A program made the translations under genes and the position numbers. Of a stretch of 64,000 nt of DNA, positions 1-9,166 are shown one piece after another. Within the stretch, counting starts at the first letter, position 1. Each line of letters starts with the position of its first letter. Below the pieces are notes generated by a model. That model was given only the letters and a program-made list of their open reading frames with translations. It ran no database searches and was not told the DNA's origin. This stretch comes from Candidatus Thiodiazotropha sp. (ex Monitilora ramsayi). Lineage in GTDB: Bacteria > Pseudomonadota > Gammaproteobacteria > Chromatiales > Chromatiaceae. The stretch covers positions 1 through 64,000 of the forward strand of contig JAHXIO010000006.1 of NCBI GenBank assembly GCA_025655595.1, given 5' to 3'.

Positions 1-153
1 GTCAGCGGAGTTCCGATACGATTTCAAAAGCTGTTAATTGGGGCTATTCGAAAATCTTCTGGTTTCGCGGCGGATGGAAGGAATGGCTGGGAAAGAGATT
101 GCCGGCAGTCACTGAATAATACAGACGGCAATATGTGATAAACGACCGATAAC
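1..153. other. Left edge: possible tail of an upstream gene
   Basis: Two plus-strand frames are open from the window edge. One ends at the TAA at 35-37 (visible tail SAEFRYDFKSC) and one at the TGA at 136-138. Either could be the 3' end of a gene cut by the window, but nothing in the short tails identifies a family. No clear terminator lies before the sensor gene at 154. Confidence 0.2.
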
Positions 154-2013
154 ATGCGTATTGAGAATTTATCCATCAAGACGGTAACTGTCGCTATATA
201 TGCAATGGTAGGGGGATTCTCCATTCTGCTCTCTCTGCTGGCGAGTTCCTATTTCAAACAGGCAGCACTCGATGCGCAGATAAAAAGTCTGTCCAGGGTA
301 ATGGAAGTGGCCTCGCAGGAGGTGGTCAGAGAGATTAGCGGTCACGCATTCGACCTGGGCATGAAACTTGGTCACAATTCCCGTTTGATAGATGCCCTTC
401 AGCAGCCACACGATAAGGAGAAGGTTTCGGGTGTCGTTGATGTCCTGAATGACCCGTTTATCAACGGCTTTGCCGGATTTGCAAAGATCAATCTGGTGAA
501 ACTGAGACTCTATAGCCTGGACTTGGGGTTACTGGCGCAAAGCGATGAGGGCGAGCAGCGACTGGAAAATCACCTTCCTCCCTACATGGCGGCCAAACTG
601 GTGCAGAGAAAAAAGATCGATCGACTGAAAGCGATTGACGCACTCTGGTATTCACCGGTGGGGCCTCTCTTTTCGACACTCGTGCCGGTGGGTGGGCTGC
701 GTGCCGTGGGTTATCTCGAGGTTGTCGTCGACCCGGCCTTTAATCTTCCCGATGTCGGCCGCATTACAAAAACACCGGTAAAAATATTCGATATCACCGA
801 TACCAATGCTACTGCTGAAACCGCACTGGAAGGTGAAAAGCATCTTCCGGTGGAATACACGCTTCATACCTCTTCGGGCAGGCCTGTGTTCAAGATTGTC
901 GGTTATGAAGATGTCAGCGTTCTTCTGCAGGAGATGGGTTTCACGCAGGTGATCACCACAGGGGGGTTTATCCTGATCACCCTGAGCATCCTGTTGATCG
1001 CCCTCTGGCTGTTTCATCGCTTTCTGTTTGTGCCAATGGACAGATTGGTGGATGGCATGCGGATGGTGGCTGACTGGAAGAGAGATGTGCATGTCAGCCA
1101 GAGGGGGTTGCGTGAGTTTGCAACGCTCGCCCAGGGTTTCGATAGAATGGCCGGACAGATACGCATCCGCAACAACGAACTCGAGCGCTTACTCGATCTT
1201 GATGACAGCGCAATCCTCTGTTTTGGTGAGGAGGGTGAAGCCATCTACTTCAATCGGGCTGCACTGAAGCTTTTTCGCTATACGGAGGAGGAGATCAGTC
1301 AGCTTGATCTTGCTGATCTCTTTCCCGGTGCGGAAACTCTCAGTGAGTTGGCCCAGCAGTCTCCACCGGATCAGGCGCAGCATCAGCAACTGATGTGCGT
1401 GACAAAGGATGGGCGCCAATTCGAGGCGGATGCCGTCATCAATCCGGTGAGAGTGTCCGATGGGATCAGGCAGACGATCGTCATGCAGCCGATATCCGGT
1501 GATGAGGGTGAAACGCTGACCGAATTGCTTGTCAACAGCATGGAGCAGAACGAACAGCGCCTGCAGGCCGTTGAGGCGTCACTGGGCACAATTCTAGAGC
1601 TTGCGCGTGTCAGTTCGAGTCATTCACCGGAATCCGATACCGATCTTCGCTCGGTCGGCGGGCCCGATCATGAGCTTGAGCGGCAGTTACTGAAAGAGAG
1701 GGTCGTGTTAGTGATGCACTCGGCCCTTGCGTGCTGGGAACGCGACCTCGGCAAAAGCAAGCTGGCGTTGGCGGAGGAGAGCGGGATCTGGCCTGTCTAC
1801 ATCGACAAGTCCACCCCCACAACCCGTACGTTGGATAGATATCTCCACCTCGATAGCTGTCCGAAAAACCCACGCAGCAAAAGGGCGATTGCCACAGCTG
1901 AATTTGTGCTTAAGTGCATGAAACGAAAAAATACTCCCCAACGCACTCAGCTTCAACAAGCACTGGATGAGCTGCGACTACTGCTCTCAGGTCTGAACGA
2001 AAAGAGAGGATAA
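154..2013 (+). CDS. Membrane sensor with HAMP and PAS domains, unknown output module
   Basis: A 619-residue inner-membrane signalling protein. Transmembrane helix 1 is at about residues 12-32, followed by a periplasmic region of roughly 230 residues. Helix 2 is at about 265-290, then a HAMP-like linker, a PAS domain at about 345-450 (it opens LLDLDDSAILCFGEEGEAIY and contains FNRAALKLF) and a short coiled coil. There is no histidine-kinase H-box, GGDEF, EAL or MCP signalling domain. The last ~110 residues (motifs SALACWERDLGKSKLALAEE, SGIWPVYID, RTLDRYLHL) form a compact cytoplasmic module that I cannot assign. It must carry the output or dock a partner. No obvious ribosome site precedes this ATG, so the start is provisional. 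The gene appears to be monocistronic. Confidence 0.75.
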   Translation: MRIENLSIKTVTVAIYAMVGGFSILLSLLASSYFKQAALDAQIKSLSRVMEVASQEVVREISGHAFDLGMKLGHNSRLIDALQQPHDKEKVSGVVDVLNDPFINGFAGFAKINLVKLRLYSLDLGLLAQSDEGEQRLENHLPPYMAAKLVQRKKIDRLKAIDALWYSPVGPLFSTLVPVGGLRAVGYLEVVVDPAFNLPDVGRITKTPVKIFDITDTNATAETALEGEKHLPVEYTLHTSSGRPVFKIVGYEDVSVLLQEMGFTQVITTGGFILITLSILLIALWLFHRFLFVPMDRLVDGMRMVADWKRDVHVSQRGLREFATLAQGFDRMAGQIRIRNNELERLLDLDDSAILCFGEEGEAIYFNRAALKLFRYTEEEISQLDLADLFPGAETLSELAQQSPPDQAQHQQLMCVTKDGRQFEADAVINPVRVSDGIRQTIVMQPISGDEGETLTELLVNSMEQNEQRLQAVEASLGTILELARVSSSHSPESDTDLRSVGGPDHELERQLLKERVVLVMHSALACWERDLGKSKLALAEESGIWPVYIDKSTPTTRTLDRYLHLDSCPKNPRSKRAIATAEFVLKCMKRKNTPQRTQLQQALDELRLLLSGLNEKRG

Positions 2014-2524
2014 TCCCGCCGCTTGGTTTTTCTTGCCCTCTCCAGGCAGCTCCCTTCTGGAACGCTACAGCAATCACTTGTCGGATTTCGTTGTAATGTG
2101 ATCGCCTGGCTTTGTAATTCATTGAAGTCATTGAATAAAGTAAGTTCATTCAAACGTACGAATTCGTACGAAAAAACCTTTTGTCCAGTCAGGATGATGT
2201 CGGTACTTTTTAAGCCTGCAAGGAAGACGACATCGACTGCACGCTCCACCGGAACGGCCAATTACGAGTGTTGGCAGTGGGTGATAGCGCTTGGCATCCC
2301 GCCATTCCAATAAAAAGAAAAGTATAACGGCTGACTAGTCGATCTTTCGCCAAAGGGTTGTCTGCGTTTCAAGGCAGGGTCACTGTGCTTGTCCGGTCTC
2401 TTCAAACCGGTATTTGTGGAATACCCGTAACTATCACTGATGCCCATACGGGCTATCTCTGAATATGAATGACTGATGGAAACGCCAAAGGTTTTCATCG
2501 GATTAAAAAAAGATGGGAGGAGTA
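2014..2524. other. Long intergenic region upstream of the porin
   Basis: About 510 bp with no convincing gene. It contains a 16-bp perfect palindrome at 2155-2170 (listed separately) and a shorter inverted repeat CCGGT/ACCGG near 2394-2411. The porin ribosome site lies at its right end. It most likely holds the porin promoter and its control sites. Confidence 0.4.
2155..2170. promoter_or_regulatory. 16-bp perfect palindrome, candidate operator
   Basis: CGTACGAATTCGTACG is a perfect two-fold symmetric sequence in an otherwise empty intergenic region, 355 bp before the porin start and 142 bp after the sensor gene. Such symmetry fits a homodimeric regulator site. No regulator gene lies next to it, so the partner is unknown. 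Confidence 0.35.
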
Positions 2525-3865
2525 ATGAAGGTAAGTATGAAACGATTGTCATGCGCAACTGCGGCAGTACTGGGACTCTACGTCAATTCGGCCATGGCAG
2601 TGAGTATCTCGTCCGACGGCAAAGACCTCGGCAATCTCGATGTCCAGATCAAAGGCATGTCCATCCTCTCCGCCAAGGATAACGGCTATGACCCGAATAA
2701 CGGTACCTCCTACCTGCTCAAGCTGAAATATGAGAGTCAGGCATGGAACAATCTGAAAGCGGGCGCCGGCTTCTATGCCAATGGCGATATCTTCGGCATC
2801 ACCGATTTTGATACGGAACGTGTGGCAAGAGGTATGTTTGTGACCGATGATGGCTCCACAAAATCACATCTGGGTGAGCTCTACCTCAAATACAGCGCTG
2901 AAAAATTTACCCTGATTGGCGGTAATCAGCGTTATGCCACCCCATTGACCACCATTACCTATAGTAATATGCCGAATTTTTACAGGACATATGGTGCATC
3001 GACGACCGCCATCGAGGGCATTGAGCTGGGTGTGGCGCAGATCACCGAAATGTCTTTCGGCTCCCGTGCCATGACCGATTTCGGACTGATTGGCGAAGGT
3101 ACAAAAACCGCCGGTGCTGCCATTAAATCCAGCCTGATCGGACAGGCTGAATTTCACAAGATCAGTACAGCTACATTCGGCAGCGGGGCAGCGGATACCG
3201 ATGGCATCACGGTAGCGAACGCGGCCTACACCGGTTTGAAAAATACCAGGATAGGACTCTGGGACTACTATGTAGATGACATCGCCAACAACGTCTATCT
3301 ACATGCCGACACCATGATTCCCCTGGAAGGGATGAAGCTGAAGCTGTCGGGGCAATACCTGAATCAGCAGGACACGGGTGATCAATTGGGCGGTGTTCTC
3401 GATTTTGATCTCTTCGGACTCAAGGCTGCATTGGGCAGCAAAAAGTGGTCCGTCTTTGCCGCCGTCAACAGCTCCGGTGGCGATACGGCCATGCTGAATG
3501 CCTGGGGTGGTGATCCCGCCTATACCAGTTCCATCTTCTCCCGTAACGAGTACCGTAAGAATGTCGATGCGTACAAAATTGGCGCCTCTTACAAGATCAT
3601 GAAAAACCTGATACTCAAGGTGAGCTACGCCAACTACGGTATGTCGGAGACCTCTGCGCCGCGTAAGGTGTTGGGCTTGAGCGGTCCGGGTATGGTGGCG
3701 CCACAGACGGATGCCTACGAGACGGATATTGTGCTCGTCTACAAGCCGAAAAAGAACGTTATGCTAAAAGCGTTCCTGGCTAACCGCGGTAGTGAGTACG
3801 ATGGTATCGAGGGCAAGGATCTGACCCAGAATCACTTCAGGGTGATTGCATCTTATAAATACTGA
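2525..3865 (+). CDS. Outer-membrane porin, OprD/Opr-like
   Basis: A 446-residue predicted outer-membrane beta-barrel. A signal peptide covers roughly residues 1-25 (MKVSMKRLSC..., cleavage near SAMA-VS). The mature part is made of alternating amphipathic strands rich in Gly, Tyr and Asn, and the last residues (FRVIASYKY) end in an aromatic, as needed for BAM-dependent insertion. The general pattern resembles Opr/OprD-like porins of sulfur-oxidising and epsilon-type bacteria, but I cannot name the substrate. The start was chosen because GGGAGGAG sits at 2515-2522 just before ATG 2525; ATG 2537 is also possible. The gene is single and is closed by the hairpin at 3959-3996. Confidence 0.75.
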   Translation: MKVSMKRLSCATAAVLGLYVNSAMAVSISSDGKDLGNLDVQIKGMSILSAKDNGYDPNNGTSYLLKLKYESQAWNNLKAGAGFYANGDIFGITDFDTERVARGMFVTDDGSTKSHLGELYLKYSAEKFTLIGGNQRYATPLTTITYSNMPNFYRTYGASTTAIEGIELGVAQITEMSFGSRAMTDFGLIGEGTKTAGAAIKSSLIGQAEFHKISTATFGSGAADTDGITVANAAYTGLKNTRIGLWDYYVDDIANNVYLHADTMIPLEGMKLKLSGQYLNQQDTGDQLGGVLDFDLFGLKAALGSKKWSVFAAVNSSGGDTAMLNAWGGDPAYTSSIFSRNEYRKNVDAYKIGASYKIMKNLILKVSYANYGMSETSAPRKVLGLSGPGMVAPQTDAYETDIVLVYKPKKNVMLKAFLANRGSEYDGIEGKDLTQNHFRVIASYKY

Positions 3866-3958
3866 CAATCACTTGAACTAACAGAGAAGGGAGAGGGACT
3901 TCACTACTGAATAAACGTTTCGGTGGTCATTCCGCGCAGTGATACAGGCCACGCGCAA

Positions 3959-3996
3959 GCCTCGTAAATGTCCTGCATTTGCGAGGCTTTTTTTTT
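3959..3996 (+). terminator. Rho-independent terminator after the porin
   Basis: A 12-bp stem (GCCTCGTAAATG pairing with CATTTGCGAGGC, one G-T type mismatch) with a 5-base loop, followed directly by nine T residues. It lies about 95 bp after the porin stop codon. Confidence 0.9.
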
Positions 3997-4065
3997 GCTC
4001 ATAACGGATAACCAATCTGTCGATAGAGTTGTCTTGTGAGACAAGCGCAGGCTTCTGATCCGCCG

Positions 4066-4297
4066 TTATGTTGAGGAATCATCCGCGTCTTGTTCTACTT
4101 TACCGAAGGGCAACGCCTTCTCACCTGCGTAATACGGTTTCCACCAACGAATCGTCAGTAGAACCGCCGCATTGAGTCAGAAGGCAGTGAACATCAGGAT
4201 ATAGAAGGCCTTAGTGGAGAGTATGCTGTTCTGTATATAGCGTAAGAGGCGAGAAGACGGAGGCCCAGATGATTGTAATGAGTATCAGGTCGTTCAC
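4066..4297 (-). pseudogene. Decayed small membrane-protein gene behind recQ
   Basis: On the minus strand a GTG at 4297 opens VNDLILITIIWASVFSPLTL and then runs into TAA at 4211. In the frame one base over, the protein continues as STKAFYILMFTAF, a TGA at 4177, then LNAAVLLTIRWWKPYYAGEK and a charged tail, ending at TAA 4066. Joined, this gives about 77 residues with two hydrophobic helices and a WWKPYY motif at the membrane edge. A frameshift near 4215-4226 and one in-frame TGA indicate a broken gene. It starts 36 bp after recQ and would be co-transcribed with it. The family is not recognised. A sequencing error could mimic one of the lesions but hardly both. Confidence 0.5.
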
Positions 4298-4333
4298 ATC
4301 CTTTTTCCTGCGAAAGTTTATCGTCAATGTTAT

Positions 4334-6499
4334 TTAGCCACTGCCTGTTGATTCGAGATTGAGATGTGCCTGCACACATCGCAGCAATCCGTAGTCATAA
4401 GCGCCCTCAAGCGCCTCGTATACCGGCTTGATCCGTCCATCCCCGCCGAACTGCTCGAAGGTGAAGCGGAGGGTGTTGAGCTGCTCTTCACTCAAGGTCA
4501 GGGTATCGTCGAGCGACAATCGTCCCGTCTCAATCCCTCGCGCCAGATGGTTGTATACAGTCGCTTCGGTGAGTTCCCGCTGTTGTGCAATCTCTCTGGC
4601 ACTCAGTCCCTGTTTGAGCAGCTGTAACGTCTCTTCGACCGTGTCCTGAATCGGATCGGCATTCGTTTGTTCAAAGGTCTGCAAGAGATGGAGGAACTGT
4701 TCCCCATAAGCCTCCAGTTTGCGATCCCCAACGCCGGATACCGTCGCGAGTGCATCTTTCGTCTGCGGTTGGCGCTCCGCCATCTCCATCAGGGTGGCGT
4801 CGTGGAAGATAATATAGGCCGGGACACCCTGGGCTTCGGCAAGCTCTCGCCGTAATTCCCGCAGTGCATCCCAGAGAGCCCGATAGGCCGCCGGGACGCG
4901 CCCCTCGCGGCGGGATTGGCTTTTACTGCGTTTCTCCGGTTTGCGCCGCTTGCGCAGCATCAGTGGCGTCTCGCCCCGCAGTACGCTACGACTCGCCTCA
5001 GTCAGATGCAATCCTCCATATCCATCGAGATCGACCGCCAGCAGACTGCGGGCGATCAGTTGGCGGTAGAGGGTGCGCCACTCACCGGCGCTGTGTTCTT
5101 CGCCGATGCCGAAGGTGCTGACCTGGTGGTGACCGAATTGGCGAATACGCTCGTTCTCCTTGCCTAACAACACATCCACCAGGTAGTTGACGCCGAAACG
5201 CTGCCCGGTGCGATGGACGCAGGAGAGGGCCTTCTGTGCCGACACGGTGGCGTCCCACTGCTGCGGCGGCTCCAGGCAGGTGTCACAGTTGCCACAGGGC
5301 TGGTCCAACGGATCGGCGAAGTAGCCGAGCAGAGCCTGGCGGCGGCACTCGGTGGTTTCGCAGAGAGAGAGCATGGCATCGAGCTTGTGGCGTTCGAGCC
5401 GCTTGTGCGTCTCATCGGCCTCGGAGGATGCCTGCATCTGGCGCAGCAGGATGACATCCTGCAGGCCGTAGACCATCCAGGCGTCCGCCGGCAGACCGTC
5501 GCGGCCTGCGCGTCCAGTCTCCTGATAATAGGCCTCGATGCTCTTCGGCAGGTTGAGATGGGCGACGAAGCGTACATCGGGTTTGTCGATTCCCATGCCG
5601 AAGGCGATGGTGGCGACGATGACCACACCCTCTTCGCGCAGGAAGCGGGTCTGGTGTAGCGCGCGCGTCTCCTTGTCCAGCCCGGCGTGGTAGGGCAGAG
5701 CCTCGATGTACTGGGTTCGCAGCCAGGCGGCCACCTCGTCCACCCGCTTGCGAGACAGACAGTAGACGATCCCGGCCTCACCCGGATGCTCATCCCGGAT
5801 GAAACGCAGCAGGCGCTGGCGGGCGTTGCCGTCGTTCTCATGGATCCGGTAACGGATGTTGGGGCGATCGAAACCGGCGATGAAGCGGGCCGCCTCATCG
5901 AGGGCGAGCCGCTCGATGATCTCCTGGCGGGTTGGTTCGTCTGCGGTGGCGGTGAGGGCGATCCGGGGTATGTCGGGGAATTGCTCGTGCAGTTGCGAGA
6001 GCTGGATATACTCCGGCCGGAAATCGTGTCCCCACTGGGAGACGCAATGGGCCTCGTCGATGGCGAAGAGTGCAATCTGGCTTCGGGTCAGTAGATCGAG
6101 CATACGAGGTGTCAGCAAACGCTCTGGCGCCACGTAGAGAAGATCCAGCTCCCCCGCCAGCAATTGCGACTCCACCTCTCTGGCGCTCTCCAGAGAAAGG
6201 GTTGAGTTGAGGCAGGCGGCGCGGATGCCCAGTTGCTGCAGGGCGCTCACCTGATCCTGCATCAGGGCGATGAGGGGGGAGATGACGATGCCTGTCCCGT
6301 TTCGCACCATGGCCGGGATCTGATAGCAGAGCGACTTGCCGCCGCCGGTGGGCATCAGTACCAGGGCATCGCCACCGCCGATCAGGTGTTCGATGATACG
6401 GTCCTGGGGCGGGCGGAACGCATCGTAGCCGAAGCTGTGCTGGAGTATTTCCCGGGCTTGGTCGAGAGGCTGAGCGGTGGCAGTCGATGGCTGATTCAT
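4334..6499 (-). CDS. recQ: ATP-dependent DNA helicase RecQ
   Basis: A 3'-5' superfamily 2 DNA helicase for recombination and fork repair. Residues 1-350 hold the two RecA-like domains, with Walker A TGGGKS near 51-56 and the DEAH box [14 protein letters not shown] near 147-160. A RecQ zinc-binding region follows (CETTECRRQ ... CGNCDTC), then the RQC winged helix, an HRDC domain around 515-590 and a C-terminal helix-turn-helix extension ([20 protein letters not shown]). At 721 residues it is longer than the E. coli enzyme (about 610); the C-terminal extension accounts for this. It is divergent from the amidotransferase gene at 6793. Confidence 0.97.
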   Translation of the reverse strand: MNQPSTATAQPLDQAREILQHSFGYDAFRPPQDRIIEHLIGGGDALVLMPTGGGKSLCYQIPAMVRNGTGIVISPLIALMQDQVSALQQLGIRAACLNSTLSLESAREVESQLLAGELDLLYVAPERLLTPRMLDLLTRSQIALFAIDEAHCVSQWGHDFRPEYIQLSQLHEQFPDIPRIALTATADEPTRQEIIERLALDEAARFIAGFDRPNIRYRIHENDGNARQRLLRFIRDEHPGEAGIVYCLSRKRVDEVAAWLRTQYIEALPYHAGLDKETRALHQTRFLREEGVVIVATIAFGMGIDKPDVRFVAHLNLPKSIEAYYQETGRAGRDGLPADAWMVYGLQDVILLRQMQASSEADETHKRLERHKLDAMLSLCETTECRRQALLGYFADPLDQPCGNCDTCLEPPQQWDATVSAQKALSCVHRTGQRFGVNYLVDVLLGKENERIRQFGHHQVSTFGIGEEHSAGEWRTLYRQLIARSLLAVDLDGYGGLHLTEASRSVLRGETPLMLRKRRKPEKRSKSQSRREGRVPAAYRALWDALRELRRELAEAQGVPAYIIFHDATLMEMAERQPQTKDALATVSGVGDRKLEAYGEQFLHLLQTFEQTNADPIQDTVEETLQLLKQGLSAREIAQQRELTEATVYNHLARGIETGRLSLDDTLTLSEEQLNTLRFTFEQFGGDGRIKPVYEALEGAYDYGLLRCVQAHLNLESTGSG

Positions 6500-6658
6500 C
6501 CTGAGTATTATCCCGGCCTTCCTGGCCTGTGTCAGTTGTCGATTTCAGTATCCCTATCTACAACGGGGATAGGGAGGGTGTCAATGTTGCTGCGGCAGGG
6601 GTGTACCCTTCAGTTCCAATTGGTTGATAAGGCGTAATCACATCTGATCGCAGGACTC

Positions 6659-6689
6659 CGTAGGGTGCGGCCCTGCCGTACCAATCAAC
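6659..6689. repeat. REP-like dispersed palindromic repeat, copy 1
   Basis: The 31-bp stretch starting CGTAGGGTGCGGCCCTGCCG recurs, inverted and with a single mismatch, at 21453-21483. A shorter relative is at 55531-55561. All three copies are intergenic. The GTAGGGTGCGGC...GCACCCTAC type of sequence is common as REP-like elements in proteobacteria. Confidence 0.6.
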
Positions 6690-6792
6690 TGGCAGCCTGG
6701 ACCCAAAACACGATTTAAAACCCACGCCACCCACGCCAAGCCTTCTATTTTTTGTCATACTTTCAGACCCAACAATCCCGGGTGTAGGAAAG

Positions 6793-8586
6793 ATGTGTGG
6801 CATTTGTGGTGAATTACGTTTCGACAACCGAGCGGCGGATCTAAGCGCAATCAACAAGATGACGGAGCGCCTCTGGCGCCGCGGACCCGACCATGGAGGG
6901 AGCTACAGCGACGGTGCCCTGGGATTCGGTCACCGGCGGCTCTCCATCATCGATCTGTCGGAACACGCCAACCAGCCCATGGTGGATCAGAAGCTCAACC
7001 TGGCGCTGGTCTTCAACGGTACTATCTACAACTACAAGGAGCTGCGTGCCGAGCTGAAAAGGCTTGGTTACGATTTCTTCTCTCATGGCGACACCGAGGT
7101 GATCCTCAAGGCTTACCACGCCTGGGGAGAGGATTGCGTCGACCGTCTGCACGGCATGTTCGCTTTCGCCATCTGGCACTGCGAGCGCAAATCCCTCTTT
7201 CTCGCCCGTGACCGCTTCGGCATCAAACCGCTCTACTACAGCCAGGACAGTGCTCGATTGCGTTTTGCCTCCAACACACAGGCGCTGCTGGCAGCCGGCG
7301 GTGTGGATACCGGCATCGACCCGGTTGCCCTGCACCACCAGTTCACCCTGCATGGCGTGGTGCCGGCGCCTCACACAGTATTTCAGGGTATTCGTAAGTT
7401 ACCGCCTGCCCACTGTCTCTCGATCGATGAGCGGGGAACCCAGCGCCTGCGCCGCTACTGGCACTATCCCGCCACCCGGCCCGTCATGGCGAAAACCGAG
7501 GATGAGTGGCTCGACGCCATTCATACCGCTCTGCGCGAAGCGGTGCGCAAGCGCAACGAGATCGCCGATGTGCCGGTGGGCGTACTGCTCTCCGGCGGTC
7601 TCGACTCCAGTCTGCTGGTGGCCCTGTTGGCGGAGGCGGGGGTCTCTGATTTGCACACCTTCTCGGTGGGCTTCGAGGATCAGCCGGAGGAGAAGGGGAG
7701 CGAGTTCGAATACTCCGATCCCGTGGCGGAGATGTACGGCACCCATCACCATAAATTCCTCGTTCCCAACGGGGAGGTATTGAAACGCCTGCCGGAAGCG
7801 GTGGACCAGATGGCTGAGCCCATGTTCGGTCAGGATGCGGTCGCCTTCTTCCTGCTCGGCGAGCAGGTGTCGAAACAGATCAAGGTGGTGCAGTCCGGTC
7901 AGGGTGCCGACGAGGTCTTCGGCGGTTACTTCTGGTATCCGCGCATCATGGAAGAGACCGAGGGTGAACCGGTCGACCGCTTCGCCAAGCACTATTTCGA
8001 CCGGGATCACGACGAATATCTGCGTATGGTGACCCCGGCCTACGGCGGGGAGGACTATACCCGCGAACTGATCGCGGAGCACCTGAGGGAGCCGGAGTCC
8101 GATAGCCTGATCGATAGTGTCATGCGCATGGATCAGTCCATGCTCATCGTCGATGATCCGGTCAAGCGGGTCGACAACATGACCATGGCCTGGGGCCTTG
8201 AGGCCAGGGTACCGTTCCTCGATCATCACCTGGTGGAGCTGGCCGCACGATGTCCGCCGGAACTCAGGTTAAAAGAAGGGGGCAAGTACCCGCTCAAGGC
8301 GATGGCGCGTGGGATACTGCCCGATTCAGTGATCGACCGACCCAAGGGCTATTTTCCGATGCCTGCCCTGAAGTATGTCCGTGGTGAGTTCCTCGAATTC
8401 ATGCGCGACATTCTCGATACCCGGGCGGCACGCGAGCGAGGTGTCTTCAACCAGGAGTATATCGATATGCTGATGGCGGCGCCGGAGATGCACCATACCC
8501 GTATCCGTGGCAGCAAACTGTGGCACATCGCGGTGTTTGAGTTCTGGTTGCAGCGGCAGTTGGAGGCGAGTCACGCCACAAAATAA
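6793..8586 (+). CDS. Asparagine-synthetase-type amidotransferase, NAGGN family
   Basis: A 597-residue glutamine-dependent amidotransferase. After removal of Met1 the class II glutaminase nucleophile is Cys2 (MCGICGE). The C-terminal synthetase domain has the pyrophosphate-binding motif LLSGGLDSS near residue 268. The opening LRFD, the phrase RRGPDHGG and the overall length fit the branch that amidates N-acetylglutaminylglutamine, the osmoprotectant NAGGN, rather than AsnB. In that pathway the partner is a GNAT/ATP-grasp fusion (Ngg), usually next to it. Here no partner follows; the next 580 bp are empty. A ribosome site AGGAAAG precedes the ATG. An ordinary asparagine synthetase remains possible. 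Confidence 0.85.
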   Translation: MCGICGELRFDNRAADLSAINKMTERLWRRGPDHGGSYSDGALGFGHRRLSIIDLSEHANQPMVDQKLNLALVFNGTIYNYKELRAELKRLGYDFFSHGDTEVILKAYHAWGEDCVDRLHGMFAFAIWHCERKSLFLARDRFGIKPLYYSQDSARLRFASNTQALLAAGGVDTGIDPVALHHQFTLHGVVPAPHTVFQGIRKLPPAHCLSIDERGTQRLRRYWHYPATRPVMAKTEDEWLDAIHTALREAVRKRNEIADVPVGVLLSGGLDSSLLVALLAEAGVSDLHTFSVGFEDQPEEKGSEFEYSDPVAEMYGTHHHKFLVPNGEVLKRLPEAVDQMAEPMFGQDAVAFFLLGEQVSKQIKVVQSGQGADEVFGGYFWYPRIMEETEGEPVDRFAKHYFDRDHDEYLRMVTPAYGGEDYTRELIAEHLREPESDSLIDSVMRMDQSMLIVDDPVKRVDNMTMAWGLEARVPFLDHHLVELAARCPPELRLKEGGKYPLKAMARGILPDSVIDRPKGYFPMPALKYVRGEFLEFMRDILDTRAARERGVFNQEYIDMLMAAPEMHHTRIRGSKLWHIAVFEFWLQRQLEASHATK

Positions 8587-9166
8587 CGCAAATATTATCG
8601 GACTTACTGCCTTGTCGAAATAATTGTCCCGGCAAGGAATATTTTCGACATCCGCGAGCTTTAGATCGACGAGACCCTGTTCAATTTTATCGCGTGGTTA
8701 AGAGAATTCGCGTTCAAGCGAAAAAGATCAGTGCTGCACGAATAATGGTTCAAAGCATAACTGCCCCACTATGATGAGGTGGGAAATCAGATAAATCCTT
8801 GCATCACACACACTGTGTACGTACACACAGGCATCGTTTCTCTTCTTTAATTATGCTCTCAGCGTTGATCGATCCTGACCCTGGTGAGTTTTTATCAAAC
8901 TATCTTTTCTCTTTGTTTACCAGCAACAGCTTTTTGGAGATTGGGTTTGTCTTCCCAACTATTGCTAACGGAAGGGGAATGAATGTCCTCAGTCAGTAAA
9001 CCGCGCAATTTTCTAAAGCCTGAATTCCACTATCGACCCACCTGAAAATGCCAACCCAGTCGCTTTATCACAAAATGTGATCAGTAAAGCGAGATGTGTA
9101 TCGTTGAATTCTGAGTTCAAAGAGCTGAGCCTGTTTGTGAAAGAACAAGAAAACAGGACCGATGTA
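8587..9166. other. 580-bp region without a convincing gene
   Basis: A+T-rich spacer between the amidotransferase and the metalloprotease. It contains a loose inverted repeat near 8611-8637 (CCTTG/CAAGG), which may end the upstream transcript, and a 14-bp palindrome TGTGTACGTACACA at 8814-8827. A plus-strand frame is open at 8799-8999, but its product has no recognisable features. It presumably contains the protease promoter. Confidence 0.35.
8814..8827. promoter_or_regulatory. 14-bp palindrome upstream of the metalloprotease
   Basis: TGTGTACGTACACA is perfectly symmetric and lies about 340 bp before the protease start. It could be a dimeric regulator site. It has no second copy near the gene, so support is limited to symmetry and position. 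Confidence 0.25.

Noticed and set aside
5164-6075. 303-codon minus-strand frame inside recQ
   Set aside because: Same strand but shifted frame of recQ; the product is rich in Arg, Ser and Pro, as expected from a shadow of a GC-rich gene.
7399-8229. 276-codon minus-strand frame opposite the amidotransferase
   Set aside because: Shadow of the well-supported amidotransferase gene; no family features.
8799-8999. 66-codon plus-strand frame before the metalloprotease
   Set aside because: No ribosome site and an amino-acid pattern without structure; treated as chance in an A+T-rich spacer.
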